From Microbacterium stercoris (GTDB lineage Bacteria > Actinomycetota > Actinomycetes > Actinomycetales > Microbacteriaceae), in assembly GCF_017592545.1 (NCBI RefSeq), contig NZ_JAGFOA010000003.1, positions 353,544 to 417,543 of the forward strand: a stretch of DNA of 64,000 bases, read 5' to 3'. The notes beneath the pieces are model-generated. The model ran no database searches. It was not told the DNA's origin and saw only the letters and a program-made list of their open reading frames with translations. Shown in pieces: positions 1-8,022 of this stretch. The stretch's first letter is position 1. Every line of letters begins with the position of its first letter. Made by a program: the position numbers and the translations under genes.

Positions 1-774
1 GAGCAGGATCCGGTCGATCCCGAGGCCGTCGACGAGTCGACCGGCGAGGTCGAGGAGGCGCCGAAGAAGCGCGGCGCCAAGAAGGCCGCCGCGCCGAAGC
101 CGCGCACCGCGTCGCTGTTCAAGTCGATGTCGGTCGACGACATCGACCTCGACACCGCGCTGAAGCTGCTCTCGCTCCCGCGCACGGTGGGCACCGACCC
201 GGCCACCGGCGAGGAGATCACCGCGCAGAACGGCCGCTTCGGTCCGTACCTCAAGAAGGGCACCGACTCCCGCTCGCTCGAGAGCGAGAGCCAGATCTTC
301 GACATCACTCTCGAGAAGGCGCTCGAGCTCTACGCGCAGCCGAAGTACGGTGCCCGCCGCGCCTCGTCCGCGCTCAAGGAGTTCGAGGCCGATCCGGTCA
401 GCGGCAAGCCGATCCGGATCCGCGACGGCCGGTTCGGCGCCTACGTCACCGACGGCGAGACGAACGTGACGATCCCGCGCGGCACCACCGTAGAGGAGAT
501 CACCTTCGAGCGAGCCGTCGAGATGCTCGCCGAGAAGCGCGCCAAGGGCCCGGCTCCCAAGCGCGGCCGCGCCGCCGCCAAGAAGCCGGCGGCCAAGACC
601 ACCGCGTCGAAGACCACGGCGTCCAAGACCACCGCGGCGAAGAAGACGACCACCACGAAGAAGGCCCCGACCAAGGCTGTCTCCGCTGCGCGTTCCGAGG
701 CCGCCAAGAAGGCCGCCGCCACGCGTGCGGCGAACCGTGCGGCGGCCGCGGCCGCCGAGGCCGCCGGCGAGTGA
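1..774 (+). CDS. topA: DNA topoisomerase I, C-terminal part (5' truncated by window edge)
   Basis: Type IA topoisomerases relax negatively supercoiled DNA. The reading frame is open from base 1, so only the last 257 codons are present and the catalytic domains lie upstream. Two C-terminal TopA repeats are visible, each with a G-R-F-G core (NGRFGPYLKKG and DGRFGAYVTDG), the second followed by the IPRGTTVEEITFERA stretch typical of actinobacterial TopA. The protein ends in a long Lys/Ala/Thr-rich basic tail (about the last 75 residues, with repeated KTTASKTTA units), the kind of tail that in mycobacterial TopA helps hold DNA. tmk and holB follow on the same strand, a common actinobacterial order. 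Identification is firm from the repeats, tail and context. Confidence 0.93.
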   Translation, partial: EQDPVDPEAVDESTGEVEEAPKKRGAKKAAAPKPRTASLFKSMSVDDIDLDTALKLLSLPRTVGTDPATGEEITAQNGRFGPYLKKGTDSRSLESESQIFDITLEKALELYAQPKYGARRASSALKEFEADPVSGKPIRIRDGRFGAYVTDGETNVTIPRGTTVEEITFERAVEMLAEKRAKGPAPKRGRAAAKKPAAKTTASKTTASKTTAAKKTTTTKKAPTKAVSAARSEAAKKAAATRAANRAAAAAAEAAGE

Positions 775-784
775 GCGCGGTCGC

Positions 785-1405
785 GTGAGCTCCGGGCTCT
801 GGATCACGTTCGAGGGCGGCGACGGCTCGGGCAAGACCACCCAGGCGCGACTCCTGCAGGAGTGGTTCGAGGGCACTGGGCGCACCGTCGTGCGCACGCG
901 CGAGCCGGGCGGCACGGAGGTGGGCGACCTGATCCGCGACATCGTCCTCCATCACCGCGGCGACATCGCGCCGCGCGCGGAGGCGCTGCTGTACGCGGCT
1001 GACCGCGCCCACCATGTGGCCACGCACGTGCGGCCGGCGCTCGAGCGCGGCGAGGTCGTGATCCAGGATCGCTACCTCGACTCGTCGGTGGCGTACCAGG
1101 GCGCGGGGCGGGTGCTGGATGCGGGGGAGATCCGCGACCTGTCGCTGTGGGCCGCCGACGGCGCCCTGCCGGATGTCACCGTGCTGCTCGACCTCGACCC
1201 GGCCGCTGCCCGCGCGAGACTCGACGCCGCCGACAAGCCCTTCGACCGCCTCGAGGCGGAGAAGGCCGACTTCCACACGCGCGTGCGCGACGCGTTCCTC
1301 GAGCTCGCCGCGGCCGAGCCTCAGCGCTTCCTCGTGCTCGACGCGACCCTGTCGATCGACGAGCTCTCCTCGGCCATCCGCGACCGGATCGCGCCCCTCG
1401 TCTGA
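785..1405 (+). CDS. tmk: thymidylate kinase
   Basis: Phosphorylates dTMP to dTDP in the cytoplasm for DNA synthesis. The 206-residue product has the P-loop near its N-terminus (FEGGDGSGKTT, residues 9-19), the DRY-type motif (QDRYLDSS) around residue 100, and family-typical length. The GTG at 785 is chosen because it puts the P-loop at the usual distance from the N-terminus and lies 10 nt after the topA stop; an upstream in-frame ATG at 725 would overlap topA and add a low-complexity Arg/Pro leader. Neighbour holB is also a replication gene, and tmk-holB pairs are widespread in bacteria. No clear Shine-Dalgarno is visible, so translation may be coupled to topA. Confidence 0.93.
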   Translation: MSSGLWITFEGGDGSGKTTQARLLQEWFEGTGRTVVRTREPGGTEVGDLIRDIVLHHRGDIAPRAEALLYAADRAHHVATHVRPALERGEVVIQDRYLDSSVAYQGAGRVLDAGEIRDLSLWAADGALPDVTVLLDLDPAAARARLDAADKPFDRLEAEKADFHTRVRDAFLELAAAEPQRFLVLDATLSIDELSSAIRDRIAPLV

Positions 1406-1465
1406 CCCGGTGCCCGGGGCCGGTGTCTCAGGCCGGTGTCGGAGGCCCGGGATAGGGTGGAGCGC

Positions 1466-2623
1466 ATGACGACGGCCCCCACTGCTGAACTGCCGTGGGG
1501 CGACGTATGGGGACAGGACGCCGCGGTCGAGACGCTCAAGGCGGCCGCCGCCGACCCCGGGCAGCTGTCGCACGCGTATCTCATCACGGGTCCGCCGGGA
1601 TCCGGTCGCGCGCCGCTGGCGCTGGCCTTCGCCGCCGCGCTCATCGCCAACAGTCCCGACGACGTCCACACGATGCGCCAGGTGCTGGCGCGCACCCACT
1701 CCGACCTCACCGCGCTGCGCACCGAGGGGTCGATCATCAAGATCGACGAGGCTCGCGCGATGGCGACGCGCTCCTATCTGTCCCCGTCGGCGGGCCGCTA
1801 CCGGGTCATGGTCATGGAGGACGCCGACCGCATGACCGAGCGCACCTCCAACGTGCTGCTCAAGGCGCTCGAGGAGCCGCCCGAGCGCACCGTGTGGATC
1901 CTGTGCGCTCCGAGTGATGCCGATCTGCTGCCGACCATCCGCTCGCGCGTGCGCGTGCTGCGCCTGCGCGAGCCCGAGGTGGGGCAGGTCGCCGCGCTGA
2001 TCACCGCGCGCACCGGCGTCGATCCGGAGGTCGCCGAGCAGGCGGCGCGTCACGCGCAGCGGCACATCGGCATGGCGCAGCGCCTCGCCACCGACGAGGC
2101 GTCGCGCCGCCGCCGCGACGAGACCCTGCGCGCCGTGCTGCGCGTGCGGGGCATCGGCGACGTCGTCGAGGTGGCCGGCCAGATCGTGTCCGCCGCCACC
2201 GACGACGCGAAGGCCCTCACCGCCGAGCGCGACGAGGCCGAGCGCGCCGCGCTGCTGCGCACCGTGGGCATCGCCGACGGCGCGCGCATCCCGCCCGCGG
2301 TCCGCAGCCAGCTGTCGGCGCTCGAGGACGACCAGAAACGCCGCGCCACTCGCAGCCTGCGCGACGGGCTCGACCGGGTGCTCACCGACCTGCAGTCGAT
2401 GTTCCGCGACGTGGTGATGATCCAGTACGGACGCGACAGCGACCTCATCAACCTCGAACTCGAGCAGGATCTGCGCGAGCTGGCGGCCCGGTGGGAGCCC
2501 GCTCGCACCCTGGTCGTGCTCGACCATCTCGCCGCGACCCGCGACGCCCTCGAACAGAACGTGCAGCCCACGCTCGCGCTCGAGTCGCTGCTTGTGACGT
2601 TCCTCTCCGGAAGGATGCCGTGA
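1466..2623 (+). CDS. holB: DNA polymerase III, delta' subunit
   Basis: Clamp-loader subunit that helps place the sliding clamp on primed DNA. The 385-residue protein has the AAA+ core of delta'/gamma proteins: GPPGSGRAP near residue 40, a VMEDADRMTE Walker-B-like segment and a sensor-1 region (LLKALEEPPE). The P-loop lysine is replaced by arginine, as expected for delta', which does not hydrolyse ATP. The zinc-binding cysteines of gamma-type subunits are absent. Start: ATG 1466 sits 7 nt after a TAGGGT -10-like hexamer (1453-1458) with no Shine-Dalgarno, so a leaderless transcript is likely; an upstream in-frame start at 1436 would place the -10 inside the gene. The stop overlaps the next gene's GTG (GTGA at 2620-2623). 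Confidence 0.92.
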   Translation: MTTAPTAELPWGDVWGQDAAVETLKAAAADPGQLSHAYLITGPPGSGRAPLALAFAAALIANSPDDVHTMRQVLARTHSDLTALRTEGSIIKIDEARAMATRSYLSPSAGRYRVMVMEDADRMTERTSNVLLKALEEPPERTVWILCAPSDADLLPTIRSRVRVLRLREPEVGQVAALITARTGVDPEVAEQAARHAQRHIGMAQRLATDEASRRRRDETLRAVLRVRGIGDVVEVAGQIVSAATDDAKALTAERDEAERAALLRTVGIADGARIPPAVRSQLSALEDDQKRRATRSLRDGLDRVLTDLQSMFRDVVMIQYGRDSDLINLELEQDLRELAARWEPARTLVVLDHLAATRDALEQNVQPTLALESLLVTFLSGRMP

Positions 2624-4179
2624 TCCGCTCTGTCCGTCGTGCCCTCGCCGCGTTGGCGATCCTGCTCACGGGTGCCCTGGCGCTCTCGGGCTGCCTGTAC
2701 TCGCAGATTCCGCCGCGGGCTGAGGGAGGCGTCTCCACGCCCCGGCCGGTCGACGGGATCGACGAGGAGCTTGTGCCGTTCTACGGCCAGCAGGTGCAGT
2801 GGAGCGACAACGGCGCCGGCATGCTCACCGCGACGGTGAAGGCGCCGCTCGACTGGAACGACCCGGCCAAGGGAGAGCTCGAGCTCGCCGTGGTGCGCCA
2901 GCCGGCGACCGGCGGCGCCTCCCAGGGCTCGCTGCTCACGAACCCGGGTGGTCCCGGCGGGAGCGGCTACGACTTCATCGAGCAGTCGGTCGACTTCGCC
3001 GTCAGCGAGACGCTCCAGGAGAAGTACGACATCGTGGGCTTCGACCCGCGCGGCGTCGGTCGCTCCACGGCGGTCACCTGCCTCGACGCCGACGCGATGA
3101 TGCAGTACCTCTACGCGCTGCCCTCGCACCCGCGGGGCACGGCGGAGTGGGAGGCCGAGGGCGCCGCCGACAACAAGCGCTTCGCCGACGCCTGCGAGGC
3201 GAACAGCGGCGGCATCCTGCCCTACATCACGACCGACCAGGCCGCGCGCGACCTCGACCTGCTGCGCGCGGTGCTCGGCGACGAGAAGCTCACGTACCTC
3301 GGCTACTCCTACGGCACCTTCCTCGGCGCGACGTACGCCAAGCTCTACCCCGAGAACGTCGGCCGGCTTGTGCTCGATGGCGCGATCGATCCGTCCGTCT
3401 CGGGCACCGACGTCGGCGTCACGCAGGGCGTGGGCTTCGAGGCCGCCCTGCGCACCTACATGCAGGCGTGCCTCGACGGCGCCGCAGACCAGGGAGGCGG
3501 CTGCCCGTTCTCGGGCACCGTCGATCAGGCCATGGGCGATCTGTCGGCGCTGCTCGCCTCGGTCGACCGGTCGCCGCTGCCCTCGCCCGACGGGCGCCAG
3601 CTGGGGGCCGACACGCTGCTCACCGGCATCATCGCGGCGCTGTACGCGCCCGAGAACTGGGTGTACCTCACCGACGCCTTCACGCTGGCGCTGCAGGGCG
3701 ACCCGTCGACGGCTTTTATGCTCGCCGACTTCTACAACGGCGTCGAGGACGGCCAGTTCAGCGACAACTCGGCCGAGGCGTTCAACGCGTACAACTGCAT
3801 GGACTACCCGGTCGACGAGTCGCAGGAGGCGCAGGATGCCGCGACCGCGCGCCTGCAGGCCGAGGCCCCGACGATCGCGCCCTACTGGGACGGGCCCGGC
3901 ATCTGCGAGGTCTGGCCGCACGAGCCCACGGGCGTGCGCGAGAAGATCGCGGCCGAGGGCGCCGATCCGATCGTCGTGATCGGCACCACGGGCGATCCGG
4001 CGACCCCGTACGAATGGGCCGTCTCGCTCGCCGACCAGCTCTCGAGCGGTGTGCTCATGACCTTCGAGGGAGAGGGGCACACGGCCTACAACGGCCAGAG
4101 CGCCTGCGTCGACAACGCGGTGGATGCGTACTTCATCGACGGCACGGTTCCCGAAGACGGACTGACCTGTCAGCCGTGA
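2620..4179 (+). CDS. secreted alpha/beta-hydrolase lipoprotein, tripeptidyl-aminopeptidase-like (S33 family)
   Basis: A 519-residue exported hydrolase. The N-terminus has arginines, a hydrophobic stretch and a lipobox (LSGC, Cys about residue 24), indicating a membrane-anchored lipoprotein. The serine-nucleophile elbow GYSYG puts the catalytic Ser at residue 230. Asp (TTGDPATPY) and His (GEGHTAYN) of the triad lie in the C-terminal TAP-like region. The oxyanion region NPGGPGGSG near residue 110 is typical of proline-iminopeptidase/SlpD-type enzymes of Actinobacteria, which release short peptides from N-termini. Start GTG 2620 overlaps the holB stop by 4 nt, so translation is probably coupled. 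Substrate cannot be read from the sequence. Confidence 0.85.
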   Translation: MIRSVRRALAALAILLTGALALSGCLYSQIPPRAEGGVSTPRPVDGIDEELVPFYGQQVQWSDNGAGMLTATVKAPLDWNDPAKGELELAVVRQPATGGASQGSLLTNPGGPGGSGYDFIEQSVDFAVSETLQEKYDIVGFDPRGVGRSTAVTCLDADAMMQYLYALPSHPRGTAEWEAEGAADNKRFADACEANSGGILPYITTDQAARDLDLLRAVLGDEKLTYLGYSYGTFLGATYAKLYPENVGRLVLDGAIDPSVSGTDVGVTQGVGFEAALRTYMQACLDGAADQGGGCPFSGTVDQAMGDLSALLASVDRSPLPSPDGRQLGADTLLTGIIAALYAPENWVYLTDAFTLALQGDPSTAFMLADFYNGVEDGQFSDNSAEAFNAYNCMDYPVDESQEAQDAATARLQAEAPTIAPYWDGPGICEVWPHEPTGVREKIAAEGADPIVVIGTTGDPATPYEWAVSLADQLSSGVLMTFEGEGHTAYNGQSACVDNAVDAYFIDGTVPEDGLTCQP

Positions 4180-4200
4180 CGCTCCCGGCAGTCAGCACGG

Positions 4201-4230
4201 TTGGGAGCATCGCTCGCGGTCGGGTATGAT
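4201..4230 (+). promoter_or_regulatory. promoter of tRNA-Thr(CGT)
   Basis: TTGGGA (4201-4206) and TATGAT (4225-4230) with an 18-nt spacer resemble housekeeping -35/-10 boxes. They lie about 30 nt upstream of the mature tRNA and nothing else in the gap needs a promoter. Confidence 0.6.
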
Positions 4231-4261
4231 TGTTCTTCGTGCCGCGCGAGTGGCACGAGTT

Positions 4262-4334
4262 GCCGCCTTAGCTCAGTTGGTAGAGCGATTCACTCGTAAT
4301 GAATAGGTCGTCGGTTCGAATCCGACAGGTGGCT
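4262..4334 (+). tRNA. tRNA-Thr (anticodon CGT)
   Basis: A full cloverleaf can be folded by hand. The acceptor GCCGCCT pairs with AGGTGGC (one G-U), the D arm carries AGTTGGTA, the anticodon stem ATTCA/TGAAT holds loop CTCGTAA with anticodon CGT (reads ACG), and the T arm is GTCGG-TTCGAAT-CCGAC. The 3' CCA is not encoded. An intrinsic terminator follows at once. Confidence 0.95.
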
Positions 4335-4338
4335 CGAA

Positions 4339-4370
4339 GGCCCCGGACTCCACTCCGGGGCCTTTTGCTT
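4339..4370 (+). terminator. intrinsic terminator after tRNA-Thr
   Basis: A perfect 9-bp GC-rich stem (GGCCCCGGA at 4339-4347 with its complement at 4354-4362), a 6-nt loop and a T-rich tail TTTTGCTT. Confidence 0.85.
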
Positions 4371-4390
4371 TGCCCAGGAAGAACGCGGAA

Positions 4391-4422
4391 GGGCCTCGGG
4401 ATCGCAGGCGATCCCGAGGCCC
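4391..4422 (-). terminator. terminator of the sugar ABC operon
   Basis: A 14-bp perfect inverted repeat (4391-4404 with 4409-4422, 4-nt loop) lies 20 nt downstream of the binding-protein stop on the minus strand. The T-tract is poor (TTCC), which is common for terminators in this GC range. Confidence 0.7.
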
Positions 4423-4442
4423 TCACCGGACGCGTGGGCGGG

Positions 4443-5792
4443 TTACTGACCCAGCTCGTTCTCCAGGTCGGACTGCGCCTGGTCGAGAGCGTCCTGAACG
4501 GGCGTTCCGTTCTCGTAGATCTCGTTCAGCGTGACCGTGCGGAACTGGTTGTCGACCGTGGGCAGGTTCTGGTTCGCGAACGAATCGAAGTGTCCGATGC
4601 CGTCCTTCACCGAGTTGAGCACGTCGAACAGGTTCGTCTGGAAGTACTTGTTGAACTTGTTCTCGGGGTTCTTGGTGACCGCCTCGTCCTCCCACACCGC
4701 CATGTTGACGGGGTCGAATCCGAGCACCTCCCAGACCGCGACGTTGGCGTCGAGCGAGAGCTTCGCGTAGGCGAGGAACTCGGAGGCGAGCTCCTTGTTC
4801 TCGCTGGCCTCCATGACCGTCGTGCCCGTACCGCCACCGCCGATGGTCAGCACGTCGCTGCCCTCGACCTGCGGGGCGGGGGCGATGGCGATCTTGCCGT
4901 CGAGGTCGGGCATGTAGTCCACGAACCGCGAGGTGTACCAGGCGGGGTAGACGATGGCAGCGAAGTCGCCGTCGTTGATGGCGCCGTAGCCCTCTTCGTT
5001 GTCGGGGCTGCCGCCCGGGATCGGGGCGAGCGCGCCCGACTCCTTCATGCCCTGGAACATCTCGAGGGTCTTCACGACCTCCGGGTTGTTGACGTCGACG
5101 TCGCCCATGCCGCCGTCGGTGAACAGCTGCCCGCCGTTCTGGGCGATCGCCAGCGGCTCGGTGAAGAACACGTTCGTGCTCGCGACGCTGAAGGCCTTGC
5201 CGGTCTCCTGGTTGTACTTCGCGCCGGCTGCGCCGAAGTCGTCCCAGGTCTTGATCGAGGTGTAGTCGATCCCGGCGCCCTCGAGCAGCTCGGTGTTGTA
5301 GAACGCGACGAACGCTCCGACGTGGGTCGGGTAGCCGTAGATCTTGCCGTTGCGGCTGTAGAGGTCGAGGCGGGCCTGAACGATGTCGTCGACGTACGGC
5401 GCGGCGGCATCGGTGAGGTCTGTGAGCGGCGGCTTGTCACCCTTGACGAAGTTGCCGAACTTGCCGACTTCGATGTCGGCCAGGTCAGGAAGGCCCTGAC
5501 CCGAGTTCACGGCCAGGAGCAGCTTGTCGTGCATGTCCTGGTAGGGGTAGACGGTGATGTCGAGGTCGACGGCCTTGTCGGGGTTCTCCTCGTTCCACTT
5601 CTTCGCCATCTCGTCGTAGACCTCGGCGTGGAGCTCGGCGAAGACCCACATGTCGAGCTTGGTCGCGCCCTCGGGGGCCTCGGCGCCCTCGACGACCTCG
5701 CCCTGCTGGTTGTCCTGGCTGCTGCAGCCGGCCAGGGCGCCGGCCGCCACTCCGACGGCGAGCGCTGCGGTGAGAATCCTTCGGATCTGCAT
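4443..5792 (-). CDS. sugar ABC transporter substrate-binding lipoprotein (arabino/xylo-oligosaccharide type)
   Basis: The 449-residue exported binding protein captures a sugar outside the membrane for the two permeases encoded upstream. It has a lipoprotein signal peptide (lipobox LAGC, Cys about residue 23) and a family-1 solute-binding fold, with conserved segments such as GKIYGYPTHVGAFVAFYN and the NGGQLFTDGG region. Length is usual for the family. A good RBS (AGAGGAA) precedes ATG 5792. It is the last gene of a permease-permease-binding protein operon without its own ATPase; the MsmK-type ATPase at 59631-60728 is the likely partner. Because GH3 and GH51 genes diverge from it, arabinan- or xylan-derived oligosaccharides are the inferred ligand; the sequence alone does not prove this. 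Confidence 0.85.
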   Translation of the reverse strand: MQIRRILTAALAVGVAAGALAGCSSQDNQQGEVVEGAEAPEGATKLDMWVFAELHAEVYDEMAKKWNEENPDKAVDLDITVYPYQDMHDKLLLAVNSGQGLPDLADIEVGKFGNFVKGDKPPLTDLTDAAAPYVDDIVQARLDLYSRNGKIYGYPTHVGAFVAFYNTELLEGAGIDYTSIKTWDDFGAAGAKYNQETGKAFSVASTNVFFTEPLAIAQNGGQLFTDGGMGDVDVNNPEVVKTLEMFQGMKESGALAPIPGGSPDNEEGYGAINDGDFAAIVYPAWYTSRFVDYMPDLDGKIAIAPAPQVEGSDVLTIGGGGTGTTVMEASENKELASEFLAYAKLSLDANVAVWEVLGFDPVNMAVWEDEAVTKNPENKFNKYFQTNLFDVLNSVKDGIGHFDSFANQNLPTVDNQFRTVTLNEIYENGTPVQDALDQAQSDLENELGQ

Positions 5793-5810
5793 GGTTATTC
5801 CTCTTTGTGT

Positions 5811-5838
5811 GTGGGGTACTGCACGGGTGGGGTACTGC
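5811..5838. repeat. 12-bp tandem direct repeat between permease and binding-protein genes
   Basis: GTGGGGTACTGC occurs twice (5811-5822 and 5827-5838), 16 nt apart, in the 70-nt gap before the binding-protein gene. It lies in the untranslated part of the operon mRNA. Confidence 0.8.
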
Positions 5839-5862
5839 GGATGAAGGGTCTGTGGGTGCTGA

Positions 5863-6756
5863 TCAGCCCTTGACGGCTCCGGCGGTCATGCCTTCGACGA
5901 AGAACCGCTGGAACGCGAGGAACAGGATCAGGATCGGGATGAGGGAGAAGAACGAGCCGATGATCAGCAGCTCGTAGTTGTTGCCATAGGGCGTCAGCAG
6001 GGTGTTGAGTCCGATGGGCAGCAGGAACTTCTCGGGCGAGCGCAGCACGAGCAGCGGCCAGAGGAAGTTGTTCCAGATCGTCATGCCGTTGAGGATCGCC
6101 ATCGCGGCGAAGGCGGGCTTGGTGATCGGGATGATGAGGCGGAAGAAGATGCCGAACTCCGTCAGGCCATCCATCCGGCCTGCCTCGAGGATCTCCTTCG
6201 GCACGCCCAGGAAGTACTGCCGGAAGAAGAAGATCGTCACCGCCTGCGCCAGGAACGGCAGCACGACGATCCAGTACTGGTCTGCCGCCTGGAGATCGTT
6301 CACCTGCACGTAGAGAGGCAGCATGAGCATCTCGAACGGAATGGTCATCAGGATGATCACGAGGATGAAGCCGAGGCTCTTCCCACGGAACTCGTACATG
6401 GCGAATCCGTACGCGACGAAGGCGCTGATGATCAGCGTGCCGACGACCTGCACGATCGTGAGCACGAAGGTGTTGAAGAACCAGCGGAAGTAGTTGCCCG
6501 AATCCGTGAACAGCATCACGTAGTTGTCGAAGCTGAGCTCGGAGAAGTCGATCGAGAAGGAGATGCCGTTGCGGATGACCTCGTTGCCGTCCTGGAACGT
6601 GCCGATGAAGATCGCCAGCACCGGGATCAACGAGACCAGGGCGATCGCGATCAGGAACGCCGCCTGGATGATGGTGACGGTGCGCCGCTTCAGCGTGCGC
6701 GGTCCGGGAGCAGGCGCTGTGCCGCCCGGGGTGATCAGCGCGCGCGTGGTGGTCAT
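5863..6756 (-). CDS. carbohydrate ABC transporter permease (MalG/AraQ type)
   Basis: The 297-residue inner-membrane permease has about six transmembrane segments. The cytoplasmic EAA loop reads EAGRMDGLTEFGIFF and ends in IIPITKP, the contact point for the ATPase. The C-terminal AVKG is typical of MalG-class subunits. Start ATG 6756 has a strong RBS (AAGGAGG) and overlaps the stop of the upstream permease (ATGA), giving translational coupling. It forms the membrane channel with the partner encoded at 6753-7652 and works with the binding protein at 4443-5792. Confidence 0.9.
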   Translation of the reverse strand: MTTTRALITPGGTAPAPGPRTLKRRTVTIIQAAFLIAIALVSLIPVLAIFIGTFQDGNEVIRNGISFSIDFSELSFDNYVMLFTDSGNYFRWFFNTFVLTIVQVVGTLIISAFVAYGFAMYEFRGKSLGFILVIILMTIPFEMLMLPLYVQVNDLQAADQYWIVVLPFLAQAVTIFFFRQYFLGVPKEILEAGRMDGLTEFGIFFRLIIPITKPAFAAMAILNGMTIWNNFLWPLLVLRSPEKFLLPIGLNTLLTPYGNNYELLIIGSFFSLIPILILFLAFQRFFVEGMTAGAVKG

Positions 6757-7652
6757 CGCGTGGCCTCCTTCCTGAACGTCCCCGTCGCCGTGAGCTGGGT
6801 GAGGTTGATGGCCAGCACGACGATGAGCAGCACGACCCCCACGGCAGAGGCGAAGCCGAGGTCGTTCTCCTGGATGCCCTTCCGGTAGAGGTAGCCGACG
6901 ATGGTGAGGCCCTGGTTGTTGGGCGAGTTGTTGCCGGCGTAGAGCATGAAGCTCTCCAGGAACATCGCCAGGCCGCCGTAGACGCTGATCGTGGTGACGT
7001 AGACGATGGTCGGCTTCAGGTTGGGCAGCGTCACGTGGAAGAACTGCTGCACCTTGCTGGCACCGTCGATGGAGGCGGCCTCGTAGTACTCGGAGGAGAT
7101 CGCCTGCATGCCGGCGAGGAAGTACATCGTGTTGACGCCCGTCCAGCGCCATACGGTCAGAAGAAGAAGGGCCATCAGCCCGGTGAGGTCCTCGCGCAGC
7201 CAGCGCACCGGTCCGAAGCCGAAGAAGTCCGCGATCTGGTTCATCAGCCCGGACTCCGTCTCGGAGAACATCAGGCGGAAGACGATGCCCGCGACGACGA
7301 CCGACGTGAGGGCGGGGACGAAGAGCGACGACTTGAAGAAGTTCTTGACCCGGGGGCTGCCGATTTTGGAGTTGATGATCGCCGCGAGCACCATCGGGAT
7401 CGGGATCAGCAGCACAAGCGTCAGCACCATGTAGCGGAGGCTGTTGAACATCGCCTTCCAGAACACCGGATCGCGCCAGAGGCGGTCGTAGTTCTCCGTG
7501 CCGATGAAGGTCGCCTGACCGTAGAGCACCTCCTGGAAGCTCATGATCACCGAGCGGCCGACCGGAACGAGCCAGAAGACAACCAGCGTGACGAGGAACG
7601 GCAGGATGAACAGGTAGGGCGCCAGCCGCTGGTTGTAGAGCAGCTTCTTCAT
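6753..7652 (-). CDS. carbohydrate ABC transporter permease (MalF/AraP type)
   Basis: The 299-residue first permease of the operon has six predicted membrane spans and the EAA loop EAASIDGASKVQQFF followed by TLPNLKP. ATG 7652 gives the usual N-terminus (MKKLLYNQRLAPYLF) directly before the first span. A longer in-frame start at 7766 would add a basic, non-membrane leader not expected in this family. ATG 7652 overlaps the stop of a 31-codon reading frame that has a better RBS than the permease itself (see 7649-7744), so translation may depend on that leader. The stop overlaps the second permease gene. Confidence 0.88.
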   Translation of the reverse strand: MKKLLYNQRLAPYLFILPFLVTLVVFWLVPVGRSVIMSFQEVLYGQATFIGTENYDRLWRDPVFWKAMFNSLRYMVLTLVLLIPIPMVLAAIINSKIGSPRVKNFFKSSLFVPALTSVVVAGIVFRLMFSETESGLMNQIADFFGFGPVRWLREDLTGLMALLLLTVWRWTGVNTMYFLAGMQAISSEYYEAASIDGASKVQQFFHVTLPNLKPTIVYVTTISVYGGLAMFLESFMLYAGNNSPNNQGLTIVGYLYRKGIQENDLGFASAVGVVLLIVVLAINLTQLTATGTFRKEATR

Positions 7653-7744
7653 TCCGTTCGGCCCGTCTCGTGGGCGCGCAGAAGAGCAATTCGCAGGCGG
7701 CCGATCGACTCGCCTGCGGCGCCGCGGGGGTCGCGATAGGGCAT
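7649..7744 (-). CDS. possible 31-residue leader peptide coupled to the permease gene
   Basis: A short frame starting MPYRDPRGAAGES and ending ETGRTE has a good Shine-Dalgarno (GGAAGAAGG, 4 nt before ATG 7744). Its TGA overlaps the permease ATG (ATGA at 7649-7652). The permease start has only a weak RBS. This arrangement fits translational coupling. I do not recognise the peptide; it has no membrane segment or Cys. It may be a functional leader, a small protein, or an accidental frame. Confidence 0.35.
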   Translation of the reverse strand: MPYRDPRGAAGESIGRLRIALLRAHETGRTE

Positions 7745-7926
7745 GGCACCTTCTTCCTTGAATCATGCCTGGGTGGGAGATCGTCTCCCCGAACGCGCGC
7801 TTCGGCTTGCGGGTGCCGGCGGCTGATCTGAGGCGCTACGGGGGGCCGTTCGCCTCGCCACATGCCCGTTCGTATCGGGTTTGCGTACTCGTCCTCGACA
7901 GGAAAGGATGGGCTCCCGTCAGAACG

Positions 7927-7942
7927 TTTACAACGTTGCGTT
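7927..7942. promoter_or_regulatory. LacI-type operator 1
   Basis: The site TTTACAACGTTGCGTT has the palindromic core CAACGTTG. Its left half TTTACAACG matches half-sites upstream of the esterase gene at 11875 and 11941. It sits inside a wider inverted repeat CAGAACG/CGTTCTG (7920-7945). The likely regulator is the LacI protein encoded at 14310-15353. Confidence 0.6.
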
Positions 7943-7962
7943 CTGGCGGCGGCATTTGTCAA

Positions 7963-7976
7963 GTCCAACGTTGGAC
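7963..7976. promoter_or_regulatory. LacI-type operator 2
   Basis: A perfect 14-bp palindrome, GTCCAACGTTGGAC, sharing the CAACGTTG core with operator 1. The two centres are 35 bp apart. Confidence 0.6.
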
Positions 7977-8022
7977 ATGACTGGACGAGGGGGCGCCGAC
8001 GCCCCGGAGGAGAGAGCACGGC

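Larger units (their letters stand above)
7745..8022. promoter_or_regulatory. divergent control region between importer operon and GH3 gene
   Basis: This 278-nt gap separates the minus-strand importer operon from the plus-strand glycosidases. It holds the two CAACGTTG-core palindromes listed separately. A possible minus-strand promoter (TTGTAA about 7929-7934, CATCCT about 7905-7910) and a weak plus-strand one (TTTACA 7927-7932, GGCATT 7951-7956) would both overlap the first palindrome. The GH3 gene has a strong RBS (GGAGGAG) just inside the right end. Nothing else coding was seen. Confidence 0.55.

Noticed and set aside
500..2527. Long open frame on the minus strand opposite topA/tmk/holB
   Set aside because: Its translation is a His/Arg/Ala-rich string with no family features. 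Frames opposite GC-rich genes stay open by third-position bias; the plus-strand genes are clear.
1466..2623. Missing P-loop lysine in the clamp-loader protein as a defect
   Set aside because: Delta' subunits normally lack a working P-loop, so this is expected and not a loss of function.
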